NCBI RefSeq assembly: GCF_016583985.1
Contig: NZ_NRSD01000011.1
Span: 62,001 to 126,000, forward strand
Reading direction: 5' to 3'
Length of the DNA stretch: 64,000 nt
From: Thiocapsa imhoffii
GTDB taxonomy: Bacteria > Pseudomonadota > Gammaproteobacteria > Chromatiales > Chromatiaceae
Part shown: piece after piece, positions 22,305 through 31,980 of the stretch
Position numbering within the stretch: position 1 is the first letter of the stretch
Layout: each line of letters opens with the position of its first letter
Program-made: the position numbers and the translations under genes
The notes under the pieces: model-generated
What the model saw: the letters and a program-made list of their open reading frames with translations, nothing else
What the model was told of the DNA's origin: nothing
Databases searched by the model: none

Positions 22305-22556
22305 TCAGACATTACCCGGCTCAGGCACGGCCCCTTCAGGCGGTGGCAGCTTCACATTGCGGGCGGGCACGACCGTTGAGATCGCATGTTTGAAGATCAT
22401 CTGGCTCACGTTGTTTTTGAGCAACACGACGAATTGATCAAAGGATTCGATCTGGCCCTGTAACTTGATCCCATTGACCAGAAAGATGGACACGGGCACG
22501 CGTTCCTTCCGGAGGGCATTGAGAAAGGGGTCTTGGAGGCTTTGGCCCTTGGACAT
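22305..22556 (-). CDS. hfq: RNA chaperone Hfq
   Basis: An 83-residue Hfq with Sm1 ([21 protein letters not shown]) and Sm2 ([12 protein letters not shown]) motifs. It forms a hexameric ring that pairs small RNAs with mRNAs. An ideal AAGGAG site lies 9 nt before the ATG. The C-terminal tail after the core is short and proline-rich, unlike the long E. coli tail. Between miaA (362 bp upstream) and hflX. Confidence 0.98.
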   Translation of the reverse strand: MSKGQSLQDPFLNALRKERVPVSIFLVNGIKLQGQIESFDQFVVLLKNNVSQMIFKHAISTVVPARNVKLPPPEGAVPEPGNV

Positions 22557-22918
22557 TGAGTAAACTCCTTATTGTTTTCATTGTGACCGAGAATTGCCCG
22601 GCAAAAAGGCATTGATCGAAATCGGTCAAGCCGGGAACCATGCTGGCGGGACTGCAGCCGGGACAGGCACACCCGCCAAAAACGCGTCTGACACGCCACT
22701 AGTGTGGCTGAAACGACATCCGACCGCTACCTCGCGTGATCCCCGCCCAATCAGACAGCAAATCACACGCCAGTTCCTGCCACTGGCCTCCAAGACATCG
22801 GGATTTCCAGATGATGAGCGACACCCCAGCTCGGTGTAGGGGGACACGACGGCGCGCAAGCAAACCGCCACTCCAGCCGGCGGGCACGGCCCTTTGAGTC
22901 AGGCGCCGGGCCTTCGGC
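22557..22918. other. intergenic region between miaA and hfq
   Basis: No convincing gene in this 362-bp stretch. An open frame beginning as GTG inside the miaA stop region has no recognisable protein features. There is a 6-bp stem GCCAGT/ACTGGC at 22769-22787 and a 7-bp stem TGGCGGG/CCCGCCA flanking a 21-base loop near 22643-22677. Hfq promoters are expected here, but I cannot fix one with confidence. Confidence 0.5.
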
Positions 22919-23890
22919 TCACTCACCGGACCGAGCGGCGTGCGCCTCCTCGATCAGCGTACAGGCCGCGGCTAGCGGGTCCTGTTGATCCTCGATCCAA
23001 TGCGTCGCGCGCTCGGCCCGCAGCCAGGTCAGTTGACGTTTGGCAAGTTGTCTGGAGGCAACGATGCCGCGTTCGCACATCTCTGTATGGCTCCAGACGC
23101 CATCGAGATAGCACCAGACCTGCCGATACCCCACCGCGCGCATGGACGGAAGATCAGCATGCAGATCGCCCCGCGCTCGCAAGGCCGCGACCTCCTCGAC
23201 CAAGCCCGCGGCGATCATGCCCTGGAACCGTTGCGCGATCCGCTCGTGCAGCACGCAACGCTGCGCGGGGGCGCGGGCCAGCTTGAGGAGCCGAAAGGGT
23301 AAACCCGCGTGCTCGGCATGCTCGGCGATGAGTTCGCTCATGGGTCGCCCGGTGATGAGCGCGACCTCCAAGGCGCGCTGGATCCGCTGGGGGTCATGCG
23401 GATGGATACGATGCGCGGAACGGGGATCGAGCCGCTCGAGACGCTGGTGCATGGCCTCCCAGCCAATCCGTGCTCCTTCCTCCGCCAACGTCTGCCGCAG
23501 GTCGGGGTACGCGCTCGGAAGCGGCGCCAGACCCTGCTGCAACGCCCTGAAATAGAGCATGGTGCCGCCAACCAGGAGCGGAATGCGCCCCTGCGCGGTA
23601 ATGTCTTGCATCGCGGCCAAGGCGTCTTCGCGAAATCGCGCCGTCGAGTACGCCTCGGTTGGCTCCAGGAGGTCGATCAGGCGATGGGGCGCCCGCGCCA
23701 AGACCTCCGGGCTCGGCTTGGCCGTACCGATATCGAGACCGCGGTAGACCATCGCCGAATCCACGCTGATGATCTCGCATGGCAGGCGCTGGGCCAAAGC
23801 CACGGCGAGGTCCGTCTTCCCGGATGCGGTCGGGCCCATGAGTGCGATCGCCAGCGGGCGCCGCTCTGGGCTGGTGGCCACCTCGCTCAC
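22919..23890 (-). CDS. miaA: tRNA dimethylallyltransferase
   Basis: A 323-residue enzyme that adds a dimethylallyl group to A37 of tRNAs reading UNN codons. The P-loop [11 protein letters not shown] is at residues 19-29, with [30 protein letters not shown] and the C-terminal [13 protein letters not shown]. It is in the conserved mutL-miaA-hfq order, 58 bp after mutL. Confidence 0.97.
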   Translation of the reverse strand: MSEVATSPERRPLAIALMGPTASGKTDLAVALAQRLPCEIISVDSAMVYRGLDIGTAKPSPEVLARAPHRLIDLLEPTEAYSTARFREDALAAMQDITAQGRIPLLVGGTMLYFRALQQGLAPLPSAYPDLRQTLAEEGARIGWEAMHQRLERLDPRSAHRIHPHDPQRIQRALEVALITGRPMSELIAEHAEHAGLPFRLLKLARAPAQRCVLHERIAQRFQGMIAAGLVEEVAALRARGDLHADLPSMRAVGYRQVWCYLDGVWSHTEMCERGIVASRQLAKRQLTWLRAERATHWIEDQQDPLAAACTLIEEAHAARSGE

Positions 23891-23948
23891 GTCAAGTCAC
23901 CGCGCCGAACGACCGCGCCGCGGCGTTGCACCTGACCCGGGGTTTGCA

Positions 23949-25808
23949 TCAGCGACCGCGCGCAAACCATCGGTCGAGTTCGTCATAGCCGATGGTGATC
24001 CAGGTCGGCCGTCCGTGATTGCATTGATCGATGCGCTCCGCCTGCTCCATCTCGCGCAGCAAGGCATTCATCTCATCAAGGCTCAAACGGCGATTCGCGC
24101 GCACGGCGCCATGACAGGCGATGGTCGAGAGCACCGCTTCCATGGTGTCTTCGAGACGCCGACTGCGGCCATGTACCGTGAGGTCGGCGAGCAGATCGCG
24201 GACCAAGGCCGCGTGATCGACCTCCCGCAGCAACGCTGGTACCTCGCGCACCACCAGGGTGCCGGCATCGATGCGATCGATGAGCATCCCGAGCGCGCAG
24301 AGCCCCTCGGCGTGTATCTCGATCAATTCGGCCTCGTGGGGCGCGACCGCGACACTCACCGGGATCAGCAAGGGTTGCCGGACCAAGGCGCCCTCACGCC
24401 AACGCGCCTTGAGTCGTTCATAACCGATGCGCTCATGAGCGGCATGGATGTCCACGAGAATGAGCCCCGCCGCGCTCTGTGCCAGCACATAGACCCCATT
24501 GAGCTGGGCGAGAGCATAACCGAGCGGTGGCATGGCGTCCGCGAGGGTGCGCGCGGAATCGCCCGGCTCGGTCGTGCCGGAGGGTCCCGACCCCAGCGGA
24601 CATTGAAGGCTCAGATCGGCACGCAACCGGTCACGATAGACCGGCCGGGCATCGCCGACCCGCTGGGTGAAACCGAACCCCCGCCGGCTTGGAGCCTCCT
24701 GACCATGCACGCCCCCCTGCTCGACTCCCGGCACCGCGTCCTCCTCCCACTGACCGGCCCCGCCCGCGGCGGGACTCGTGAGATCGAGCGGGGCACGACC
24801 GAGCACACCGTCGGTCAGCCGGCGATGTAAGGTACGAAAGATAAAATCATGTACCTGCCGACCCTCGCGAAAGCGCACTTCGTGCTTGGCTGGATGAACG
24901 TTGCAATCGACCAGGCGAGCAGGCAGCTCGAGAAAGAGCACATAGGCCGGCTGTCGGCCATGATGCAGAACGTCGTTGAAGGCCTGGCGCACCGCGTGAC
25001 TGACCAATTTATCGCGCACCATCCGCCCGTTGACATAAAAGAACTGCTGGTCGGCCTGGCTGCGTGAAAAAGCGGGGCGCACCACCCACCCCCAGAGACG
25101 CAATTGCACCGCAACCGCGTCGAGGTCGAGCGCCTGCTCCGCAAAGGTCTCACCGAGCAGACGCGCCAATCGGTCGAGATGCCCGTGCGCGTCCGTGGCA
25201 GGCGGGAGATCGAACTGCGTGCGGCCATTGTGACGCAGGTGGAAGGCGACCTCCGGGGAAACCAGCGCGATGCGGCGGACCACCTGTTCGAGATGGCTGA
25301 ACTCGGTCTTCTCGGTGCGCAGAAACTTACGTCGCGCCGGCACATTGAAGAAGAGATCCCGCACCTCGACGCTGGTGCCGGGTGGGTGGGCGGCCGGGCG
25401 CGGTGCCTCGAGCGTCCCATCGACGCCAACCGCGACTTCCCATGCCCGGCTTTCCTCGTGTGTGCGCGAGATCAGCCGCAAGCGACTGACCGAGGCGATG
25501 CTCGGGAGGGCCTCGCCGCGAAACCCGAGGGTCGCAACCGCCTCGAGATCCTGGAGTTCGGCAACCTTGCTGGTCGCATGGCGTGCAAGCGCGAGCGCGA
25601 GTTGGTCCGGCGGGATCCCGCGGCCATCATCACGGACCCGCACGCGTTTGATCCCGCCCTGCTCGATGTCAAGCTCGATCCGTCGTGCCCCGGCATCGAG
25701 ACTGTTCTCGATCAATTCCTTCACGATGGAGGCTGGCCGCTCGACCACTTCGCCCGCGGCAATCTGATTGACGAGATGATTGGGCAGGATGCGGATGGGT
25801 TGGGACAT
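23949..25808 (-). CDS. mutL: DNA mismatch repair protein MutL
   Basis: A 619-residue MutL starting MSQPIRILPNHLVNQIAAGE. The GHKL ATPase has ELIENSLDAG, RDDGRGIP and GFRGEALPSIASVSR. The C-terminal domain carries DIHAAHERIGYE near residue 450, close to the DQHAxxExxxxE endonuclease motif, plus ACHGAVRANRR and QCNHGRPTW. These suggest a nicking MutL as in bacteria without MutH, with isoleucine where glutamine is usual. Upstream extension beyond 25808 was rejected because it lacks family similarity. Confidence 0.96.
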   Translation of the reverse strand: MSQPIRILPNHLVNQIAAGEVVERPASIVKELIENSLDAGARRIELDIEQGGIKRVRVRDDGRGIPPDQLALALARHATSKVAELQDLEAVATLGFRGEALPSIASVSRLRLISRTHEESRAWEVAVGVDGTLEAPRPAAHPPGTSVEVRDLFFNVPARRKFLRTEKTEFSHLEQVVRRIALVSPEVAFHLRHNGRTQFDLPPATDAHGHLDRLARLLGETFAEQALDLDAVAVQLRLWGWVVRPAFSRSQADQQFFYVNGRMVRDKLVSHAVRQAFNDVLHHGRQPAYVLFLELPARLVDCNVHPAKHEVRFREGRQVHDFIFRTLHRRLTDGVLGRAPLDLTSPAAGGAGQWEEDAVPGVEQGGVHGQEAPSRRGFGFTQRVGDARPVYRDRLRADLSLQCPLGSGPSGTTEPGDSARTLADAMPPLGYALAQLNGVYVLAQSAAGLILVDIHAAHERIGYERLKARWREGALVRQPLLIPVSVAVAPHEAELIEIHAEGLCALGMLIDRIDAGTLVVREVPALLREVDHAALVRDLLADLTVHGRSRRLEDTMEAVLSTIACHGAVRANRRLSLDEMNALLREMEQAERIDQCNHGRPTWITIGYDELDRWFARGR

Positions 25809-25952
25809 GAGAACGATAGAAACAAAACCCGGTCCCGGGCGCAAGCAGGTCCATCATGGCGCCACCGCCCATCCATCGCATCTCGGTGGGGGTGCGTGAT
25901 GGGGCCCGATACGCTTGAGTGGCCCTGGCACACTCCGGCGGCTTCAGTCCGT

Positions 25953-27374
25953 TCAGGAATCCTCTGGAATGGACAGGACCTGCCCGACCCGGATGACATC
26001 GTTCTTCAGGCCGTTATGCTCGCGCAACGCGCGCAGACTGACCTGATAGCGCTGCGCGATACCAGAGAGGGTATCACCGGCATGAATGACGACCTCACGC
26101 AGACCACGAGGACTGGTATCGACCATCACGCCGCGCGCTGGGTAGTTGCGTGCGTAGACCCTGACCCCGGCCATGATGGCCTGCGCCAGCTTCCGTTGAT
26201 GAGCCCGATCACGCAGCCGCCGCTCCTCCTCGGGGTTGCTGATAAAAGCCGTTTCGACCAGGATCGAGGGGATATCCGGTGACTCGAGAACGACAAAGCC
26301 AGCCCGTTGTACATCACTGCGATGCAACTCGTTCACGCGGCCCAGGTGGGTGAGAACCAAGGCCGCGGCATCGACACTCGACTCGAGGGTCGCGTTGCGG
26401 GTCATGTCCATCAAGACGGTTTCGAGCAAGTCCGACGTGTTCGAGGCCTCGACACCACCGAAGCGGTCCGAGCGATTCTCCCGCTTCGCAAGCCACTTCG
26501 CCGAGGCACTGCTCGCCCCGCTATGTGACAGGGTGTACACCGATGACCCGCGCGCGCGCGGATTGCTGAAGGCATCGGCATGGATCGAAATGAAGAGGTC
26601 GGCCTGATGTCCATGCGCGATCTCGATGCGTTCGCGCAGGCCAACATAGTAATCACCATCGCGGATCATCACGGCGCGCATCCCGGGCTCCTGATCGATC
26701 AGGCGCGCAAGTTCACGTGCGATCGCGAGCGTCACATCTTTTTCCTTGGTGCCCGCGGCACCGATGGCACCGGGATCCTCACCACCGTGACCAGCGTCGA
26801 TGGCGACCACGAAGGCCGGTGGAGCATCCCCGCGGGAGCCGACTCGCCCGGGCATGGCACCCGGGAAGGTCGGCAATGCAACTCGCCGCCCCACCGCGCC
26901 CTCCCGAGGGGTCAGATCGATGATCAGCCGATGCGCGTAGCGTTCATTTGGACTGAGCACGAAACTCTTCGCGCGCACCGGCTGCTTCAGATCCAGGACG
27001 ACCCGGAGGTGATGGTCGCCACGCGGCCCACTGCGCAGTCCGACCAGCAAGGCATCGCTGAGATCGACCTTGGGGAGTTCCGTCATCAGGCGTGCATCGT
27101 CGAGATCAACGACGAGACGATGCGGTTCATCGATGGGAAAGAGTCGATGCCCGATCGGGGCGGAGGTCTCGAACACCAGCCGCGTCTTATCGGGATCCGT
27201 CCAGACCCGCGCTCCTTGGACCAAGGATTGCTCAGCCCAAGCGGTCGTGGTCACGCACAGCAGCAACCAGCAGAGAACCCTCAACCACGGCGCGGTCGAT
27301 CGAGACCTCCGGTGAGGGCCGGACCCGCCATGACTCACCCGTTGCAAGGGCGCAACGCGGACAGTGCTCAACAT
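25953..27374 (-). CDS. N-acetylmuramoyl-L-alanine amidase with AMIN and LysM domains
   Basis: A 473-residue periplasmic amidase of the AmiB/AmiC type, which cuts the stem peptide from glycan to let daughter cells separate. In order: an Arg-rich N-terminus and signal peptide ending near AWA-E (residue 47), an AMIN domain (about 50-150), the Amidase_3 zinc domain with IDAGHGGEDPGAIG, ISIHADAF and ILVETAFISN (about 185-410), and one LysM domain (about 425-471). Between tsaE and mutL, the place of amiB in E. coli. The choice between amiB and amiC names is not secure. Confidence 0.94.
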   Translation of the reverse strand: MLSTVRVAPLQRVSHGGSGPHRRSRSTAPWLRVLCWLLLCVTTTAWAEQSLVQGARVWTDPDKTRLVFETSAPIGHRLFPIDEPHRLVVDLDDARLMTELPKVDLSDALLVGLRSGPRGDHHLRVVLDLKQPVRAKSFVLSPNERYAHRLIIDLTPREGAVGRRVALPTFPGAMPGRVGSRGDAPPAFVVAIDAGHGGEDPGAIGAAGTKEKDVTLAIARELARLIDQEPGMRAVMIRDGDYYVGLRERIEIAHGHQADLFISIHADAFSNPRARGSSVYTLSHSGASSASAKWLAKRENRSDRFGGVEASNTSDLLETVLMDMTRNATLESSVDAAALVLTHLGRVNELHRSDVQRAGFVVLESPDIPSILVETAFISNPEEERRLRDRAHQRKLAQAIMAGVRVYARNYPARGVMVDTSPRGLREVVIHAGDTLSGIAQRYQVSLRALREHNGLKNDVIRVGQVLSIPEDS

Positions 27375-27434
27375 CGTTCCAGATCCAGTCGTGATATTCA
27401 GGTCTAACGGTCAGGTCTCATCGCGGGACCTCGT

Positions 27435-27908
27435 TCACGGCTGCGCAGGGGACCGCTCAAGCAAAGCGGCGAGGACCTCCCGCGCCCGCGCCGTGTGTGC
27501 GTGCGGCAGCATCGCGCGCCCCTGACCACAATAGTCGATCGCGAGGGTGAGATCACAGGGCGGGAGCATTCCGCGCCCGCGCTCCGGCCATTCGACCATC
27601 CAGATCGCGGGCTCCGCCATCAGATCCCGCAGTCCCAGATCGTCGAGTTCGCGGGGATCGCCGAGACGATAGAGGTCGAGATGATACAGAGTTCGGGTGG
27701 TGAGCTCATAGGGTTCGAGTAGGGTGTACGTCGGGCTGCGTGCGGTCCCCTGATAGCCCAACCCGCGTAACACCCCACGGGTCAAGGTGGTCTTACCGGT
27801 CCCGAGATCACCTTCGAGATTAATCACGAAATGTGCTGGAATCAGCCTGGCCAGACGCTGGCCGAAGGCGATCTGCGCGGTTGGATTTGGCAGCGTGATC
27901 CTAGTCAT
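27435..27908 (-). CDS. tsaE: tRNA threonylcarbamoyladenosine ATPase TsaE
   Basis: A 157-residue P-loop ATPase needed with TsaB, TsaC and TsaD to make t6A in tRNA. The Walker A motif is GDLGTGKTTLTRG near residue 37, followed by SPTYTLLEPYE and HLDLYRLGDPRELDDLGL, then VEWPERG. Located between nnrDE and the amidase, as in E. coli. Confidence 0.96.
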   Translation of the reverse strand: MTRITLPNPTAQIAFGQRLARLIPAHFVINLEGDLGTGKTTLTRGVLRGLGYQGTARSPTYTLLEPYELTTRTLYHLDLYRLGDPRELDDLGLRDLMAEPAIWMVEWPERGRGMLPPCDLTLAIDYCGQGRAMLPHAHTARAREVLAALLERSPAQP

Positions 27909-28023
27909 GCCAGGACACCAGGATCACGCCTTGAGATGCGTAACAGGTTGTTTCGATCCGCACGTCCACGTCCCATTCACCGACTCGTTCGATCTGACGC
28001 GATCCGCCGCCGCTGAGGGCCGC

Positions 28024-29607
28024 TCAGATCCCATCCGGAGACGAGTGGCCGGCGCTCGGCGCACTCGCTCTAGCGTCATGATTGGCAACCCACCGGATCG
28101 CGGCCAGCAGATCGCCCGCGATCAGTCCCCGCTCACCCGCCCGCGCAGCCCAATCACCCGCCGCGGCATGCAAGCACACCCCCGCCGCGGCCGCCTCCTC
28201 GGCATCGAGACCCTGCGCACGCAGGGCCGCGATGATCCCGGTGAGAAGATCGCCGGTGCCGGCGGTGGCCATCCCCGGATTGCCATCGCTACAGACCGCG
28301 AATGGGCGGGGCGACTCACCCTGAACCAGGGTTCCGGCTCCTTTGAGACAAACCACCCCACCGTAGCGCGCTTGCAGTGCCCGCACCGCAGCAGGTCGAT
28401 CCTGCTCGATCCGTGCCGTCGCGCTGCCGAGCAAGCGCGCCGCTTCGCCCGGGTGCGGTGTCAGCACCCAATCGGCCCGCGCCAAGGGCGCCTGAGCGAG
28501 CAAGTTCAGGGCATCGGCATCGACGACCAGCGGCTGGTCGAGCCGATTCACCCGCTGCCATAGTTCGCGCGCCCAATCAGTCTGGCCCAACCCGGGACCA
28601 ATCGCCACCACATCGCAACGCGCAAGAAGTGGCTCGAGATCCGCCACTCCTGCTACCCCGGCGACCATCAATTCCGGGCGCGCGACATTCAAGTACGCCG
28701 CATGGGCCGGATGCGTTGCGAGCGTCACCCGCCCCGCCCCGGCACGCAAGGCCGCTGTGCCGGCCAACAGGACGGCCCCCGACATCCCAGGCGCCCCACC
28801 GATCACGAGTACCTGTCCGAAGTCGCCTTTATGCGCGGTGCGTGGACGCCGGCCCAATCGACTGCCCTGCTGGTGCCAATCGATGCGCCGCGCGGAGGCG
28901 ACCTCACTGGCGTAGACGACGGCGGGAATCCCCAGCGCACGAAAGTGGATGTCACCCGCGTACTCGGGACCAGCGCCGATGAAAAGCCCCTGCTTCAACC
29001 CAATGAAACTCACCGTGACCGCGGCGCGCAGGGCCGCACCCATGACCCGCCCGGTGTCAGCATCGAGCCCGGAGGGCATATCGACGGCCATCACCGGCGT
29101 GGAGCCGGCGTTGATGGCTGCGAAAGCCGTGACCCAGTGTCCCGTGAGCGGGCGCTCCAGGCCGGTTCCGAGGACCGCGTCGACCAAGACATCCGCGTGT
29201 CGCGGCGTGCTCGTGAAGGGTTCACTACGGCCCGCACTGTCAAGCCAGCGCTGATGATTTGTCGCGGCATCGCCACGCATGCGGGCCGGGTCGCCGAACC
29301 GCAGCACCCGTACGTTCAAACCGTCGGCCTGAGCCAAACGCGCGATCACCAGGCCATCGCCACCATTATTGCCCGTTCCCACCAGGACCACCAGTCTGCG
29401 CGCATGCGGCCAGCGCGTGCGCAGGAGGCGGTAGGCCTCGGTCCCCGCACGTTCCATGAGGGTCAAACCGGGGAGCCCGTGGTGATCGATCGCGCGGCGA
29501 TCGAGATGCCGCACCTGCTCGGCACGATAGAGCGCATGGGGCAGCCGGTCCCGCTCGGGCATGGGACGATGGCGCGTGGGGGACGGACTCTCGGGTCCGG
29601 TCGGCAT
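28024..29607 (-). CDS. nnr: bifunctional NAD(P)H-hydrate epimerase / dehydratase
   Basis: A 527-residue fused NAD(P)HX repair enzyme. The N-terminal YjeF_N epimerase domain (about 20-230) has GTGNNGGDGLVIAR; the C-terminal ADP-dependent dehydratase domain (about 240-510) has HKGDFGQVLVIGG, LTPHPGEAARLL, LKGAGTLV and GNPGMATAGTGDLLTG. ATG 29607 gives the length stated; ATG 29562 (MPERDRLPHA) is an alternative, and neither has a strong ribosome site. Divergent from queG. Confidence 0.95.
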   Translation of the reverse strand: MPTGPESPSPTRHRPMPERDRLPHALYRAEQVRHLDRRAIDHHGLPGLTLMERAGTEAYRLLRTRWPHARRLVVLVGTGNNGGDGLVIARLAQADGLNVRVLRFGDPARMRGDAATNHQRWLDSAGRSEPFTSTPRHADVLVDAVLGTGLERPLTGHWVTAFAAINAGSTPVMAVDMPSGLDADTGRVMGAALRAAVTVSFIGLKQGLFIGAGPEYAGDIHFRALGIPAVVYASEVASARRIDWHQQGSRLGRRPRTAHKGDFGQVLVIGGAPGMSGAVLLAGTAALRAGAGRVTLATHPAHAAYLNVARPELMVAGVAGVADLEPLLARCDVVAIGPGLGQTDWARELWQRVNRLDQPLVVDADALNLLAQAPLARADWVLTPHPGEAARLLGSATARIEQDRPAAVRALQARYGGVVCLKGAGTLVQGESPRPFAVCSDGNPGMATAGTGDLLTGIIAALRAQGLDAEEAAAAGVCLHAAAGDWAARAGERGLIAGDLLAAIRWVANHDARASAPSAGHSSPDGI

Positions 29608-29809
29608 CGCGGTTCACCGCTCGGGCAAACAATCAGAATGGTCGAGCCGCCGCATCGGCAGCTCTGATCGGTGTGGGTTGCGCCGCAGTGTAACCGATTG
29701 GCAAGAGCACGGACAGATCGACGTCGTGGCGCCGTTTTAGGTCCCGCGCCTGGTGGACGAGCCGCTGCTGCCGCCTGCCCCCAGGTCGCGCGGCGCCACT
29801 CCGGCCTGA

Positions 29810-29838
29810 TTCGCATGTCGTGCGCGTTGGGGTAGAGT
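29810..29838 (+). promoter_or_regulatory. putative sigma70 promoter of queG
   Basis: TTCGCA (29810-29815) and TAGAGT (29833-29838) are 17 bp apart, each matching 4/6 of the consensus, 36 bp before the queG ATG. A weak but well-placed candidate. Confidence 0.35.
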
Positions 29839-29874
29839 GGGCCACTCACCAGACATCGGGGGCGCATCGAGACC

Positions 29875-30993
29875 ATGAACCCCAACAGCGGTCACGCCGA
29901 GACCAGGCACTCCAACCTCGCGGACCCTCACCAGGACGCCGCGAACGCACGGCTAGCGGCAGACATCAAGGCCTGGGGACGGGCGCTGGGGTTCCAGCAA
30001 GTCGGGATCGCCGACACCGATTTGACAGAGGCCGAGGGGCACCTGCACGCATGGCTGGAGCAGGGCCGCCACGGCGCCATGACCTACATGGCCCGGCATG
30101 GGACAATGCGTTCACGACCGGCGCAACTCCTGCCCGGCACCCGCTCCGTGATCTCGGTGCGGCTGGACTATCTCCCTCAATCACAGCAGGGCATCGCGAC
30201 CTGCCTTGAGGATCCCGCCCGGGCTTTCATCTCGCGCTACGCCTTGGGACGCGATTATCACAAGGTCTTGCGCAACCGCCTGCGGCGACTCGCCGAGCGT
30301 ATTCGCACGGCTATCGGCCCCTTCGGTCACCGGGTCTGCGTCGATTCGGCCCCGGTCATGGAGAAACCGCTCGCCGCGAAGGCGGGCCTGGGCTGGATCG
30401 GCAAACACACGAACCTGTTGCATCCACGAGCGGGAAGCTGGTTCTTCCTCGGCGAACTCTACACGGATCTCGCGCTTCCCCCCGATCGCCCCATTGCGAA
30501 TCACTGTGGACGCTGTACCGCCTGCATCGCGATCTGCCCGACCCGCGCCATCGTGGCACCCTACGAACTCGACGCACGGCGCTGTATCGCCTATCTGACG
30601 ATCGAGCATCCCGGCCCCATCCCCGAAGCCTTTCGACGCGCGATCGGCAACCGCGTCTATGGTTGCGATGACTGCCAGCTGGTGTGTCCCTGGAACCGGT
30701 TTGCACGCCTCAGCGTCGAGGACGATTTTCAGGCCCGATATGGCCTGGATCAGGCTACCCTGATCGACCTCTTCAGTTGGGACGAGCCGACCTTTCTCGC
30801 GCGCACGCAGGGTTCGGCCATCCGCCGTATCGGCCATCTGCGCTGGCTGCGCAACCTGAGTATCGCTCTGGGCAACGCCCCGGCGTCCCCCGGGATCACG
30901 TCCGCGTTAGCGGCGCGCGCGCACCATCCCGACGAGCTGATCCGCGAGCATGTCGGCTGGGCCTTGCGGGAGCAGGCCAGCCGGCGGGGCTGA
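29875..30993 (+). CDS. queG: epoxyqueuosine reductase
   Basis: A 372-residue cobalamin-dependent iron-sulfur enzyme doing the last step of queuosine synthesis in tRNA. Two [4Fe-4S] motifs are visible: CGRCTACIAICPTRAI near residue 210 and YGCDDCQLVCPWNRFA near residue 265. Other family blocks are AKAGLGWIGKHTN and the C-terminal HEAT-like region RRIGHLRWLRNLSIALGN. Divergent from nnrDE and convergent with orn. Confidence 0.96.
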   Translation: MNPNSGHAETRHSNLADPHQDAANARLAADIKAWGRALGFQQVGIADTDLTEAEGHLHAWLEQGRHGAMTYMARHGTMRSRPAQLLPGTRSVISVRLDYLPQSQQGIATCLEDPARAFISRYALGRDYHKVLRNRLRRLAERIRTAIGPFGHRVCVDSAPVMEKPLAAKAGLGWIGKHTNLLHPRAGSWFFLGELYTDLALPPDRPIANHCGRCTACIAICPTRAIVAPYELDARRCIAYLTIEHPGPIPEAFRRAIGNRVYGCDDCQLVCPWNRFARLSVEDDFQARYGLDQATLIDLFSWDEPTFLARTQGSAIRRIGHLRWLRNLSIALGNAPASPGITSALAARAHHPDELIREHVGWALREQASRRG

Positions 30994-31046
30994 GGCCGCG
31001 ACAGTCACCCGCTCGTGCATCCGCATGGGGGTCGATGCCCAGCGGG

Positions 31047-31595
31047 TCAGAATTCTCGCAAGAGATGTTCGCGATAATGGCGCAATTCCGCGATCGACTC
31101 GCGGATATCCTCCAAGGCGAGATGTCGGGACTCCTTTTTGAAGTCGCTCGCCACATCCGGTGCCCAACGCTGCGCCAGGATCTTTAAGGTGCTGACGTCC
31201 AGATTGCGATAATGGCAGTAGCCCTCGAGCCTGGGCATCCACAGGGCCAGGAAACGCCGATCCTGACAGATGCTGTTGCCGCACAACGGAGAGGCCCCCG
31301 CCGGAACATAGTTGGCCAGAAAGGCCAGGGTCGCGGCCTCGGCCTCGGCCACACCCTGATCGCTGACCCGCACCCGATCGAGGAGGCCCGATCGACCATG
31401 ATGGTCGCGATTCCACTCGTCCATCTCGGCGAGGATCTCCTCGGGCTGATGAATGGCCATCACCGGACCCTCGGCCAGAATCCGCAACTCGCTATCCGTG
31501 ATCATGGTCGCAATCTCAAGGATGCGATCCCGCGCGGGCTCAAGACCAGTCATCTCAAGATCCAGCCAGATCAGATTGTTCTCGCTCCTGCTCAA
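31047..31595 (-). CDS. orn: oligoribonuclease
   Basis: A 182-residue DEDD 3'-5' exoribonuclease that degrades short RNAs. Motifs: [15 protein letters not shown] (Exo I), AHIVITD-type [26 protein letters not shown] (Exo II) and [14 protein letters not shown] (Exo III). The start is a TTG at 31595 with a strong AAGAGGAG site 9 nt upstream; no ATG fits. This TTG overlaps the stop of an open frame upstream (see 31592-31792). Divergent from rsgA as in E. coli. Confidence 0.96.
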   Translation of the reverse strand: MSRSENNLIWLDLEMTGLEPARDRILEIATMITDSELRILAEGPVMAIHQPEEILAEMDEWNRDHHGRSGLLDRVRVSDQGVAEAEAATLAFLANYVPAGASPLCGNSICQDRRFLALWMPRLEGYCHYRNLDVSTLKILAQRWAPDVASDFKKESRHLALEDIRESIAELRHYREHLLREF

Positions 31596-31792
31596 AGCCG
31601 TGCGCTCCTCTTGATTCGCAACAGGGGCAACGCCCCGGGGTCTTCATCCTGATCCTGGGTCACGATCCCGACCCGGTCCACCTGAGTATCGGTGATCGCT
31701 CCCCACTTGGCGAGCCCCGACCCGGAACACGCCAGCGCCGCACACGCAGGACAAGAACAGCAGGATCCGCTACCCTGAGCTTCTGATCCGTG
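31592..31792 (-). other. open frame without a start codon upstream of orn; decayed or unannotated small gene
   Basis: From just after a TGA at 31793-31795 to a TGA at 31592-31594 this frame is open for 66 codons, and its stop overlaps the orn TTG as TTGA. The second half reads like real protein (LAKWGAITDTQVDRVGIV, then [15 protein letters not shown]) and follows a lipobox-like ALACSGSG. No ATG exists in frame; the first GTG is at 31681. A signal-peptide-like stretch (RILLFLSC) lies in another frame just upstream, after ATG 31797 and one TAG, so this may be a small lipoprotein gene broken by a frameshift. I recognise no family. Confidence 0.3.
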
Positions 31793-31801
31793 TCATCGCA
31801 T

Positions 31802-31813
31802 GATGCATGCATC
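31802..31813. repeat. 12-bp perfect palindrome GATGCATGCATC
   Basis: A fully self-complementary 12-mer in the divergent orn / cytochrome c intergenic region. It could be a dimeric regulator site, but nothing else supports that and no matching copy was noticed elsewhere in the window. Confidence 0.35.
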
Positions 31814-31980
31814 GCTCGCGGCGCCGGTCACCACCCGGCGTGCGACCGGCGGAGCGGATACCTTGCAGCGGGTCGCGACGGGGGTCATCCACGTCCATGA
31901 CACGGCCGGTGGGCGCGCTCCGCACGGAACGGTTCGGCGCCTGTTCGACGCTTGCTTTCACCCTGAAGGAGACCACAACC

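Noticed and set aside
22699-22926. 75-codon frame starting as GTG at the miaA stop
   Set aside because: No ribosome site, no domain, and an improbable composition; considered intergenic.
31807-31980. N-terminal extension of the cytochrome c frame
   Set aside because: The extension lacks protein character, while ATG 31981 has AAGGAG upstream and gives a proper signal peptide.
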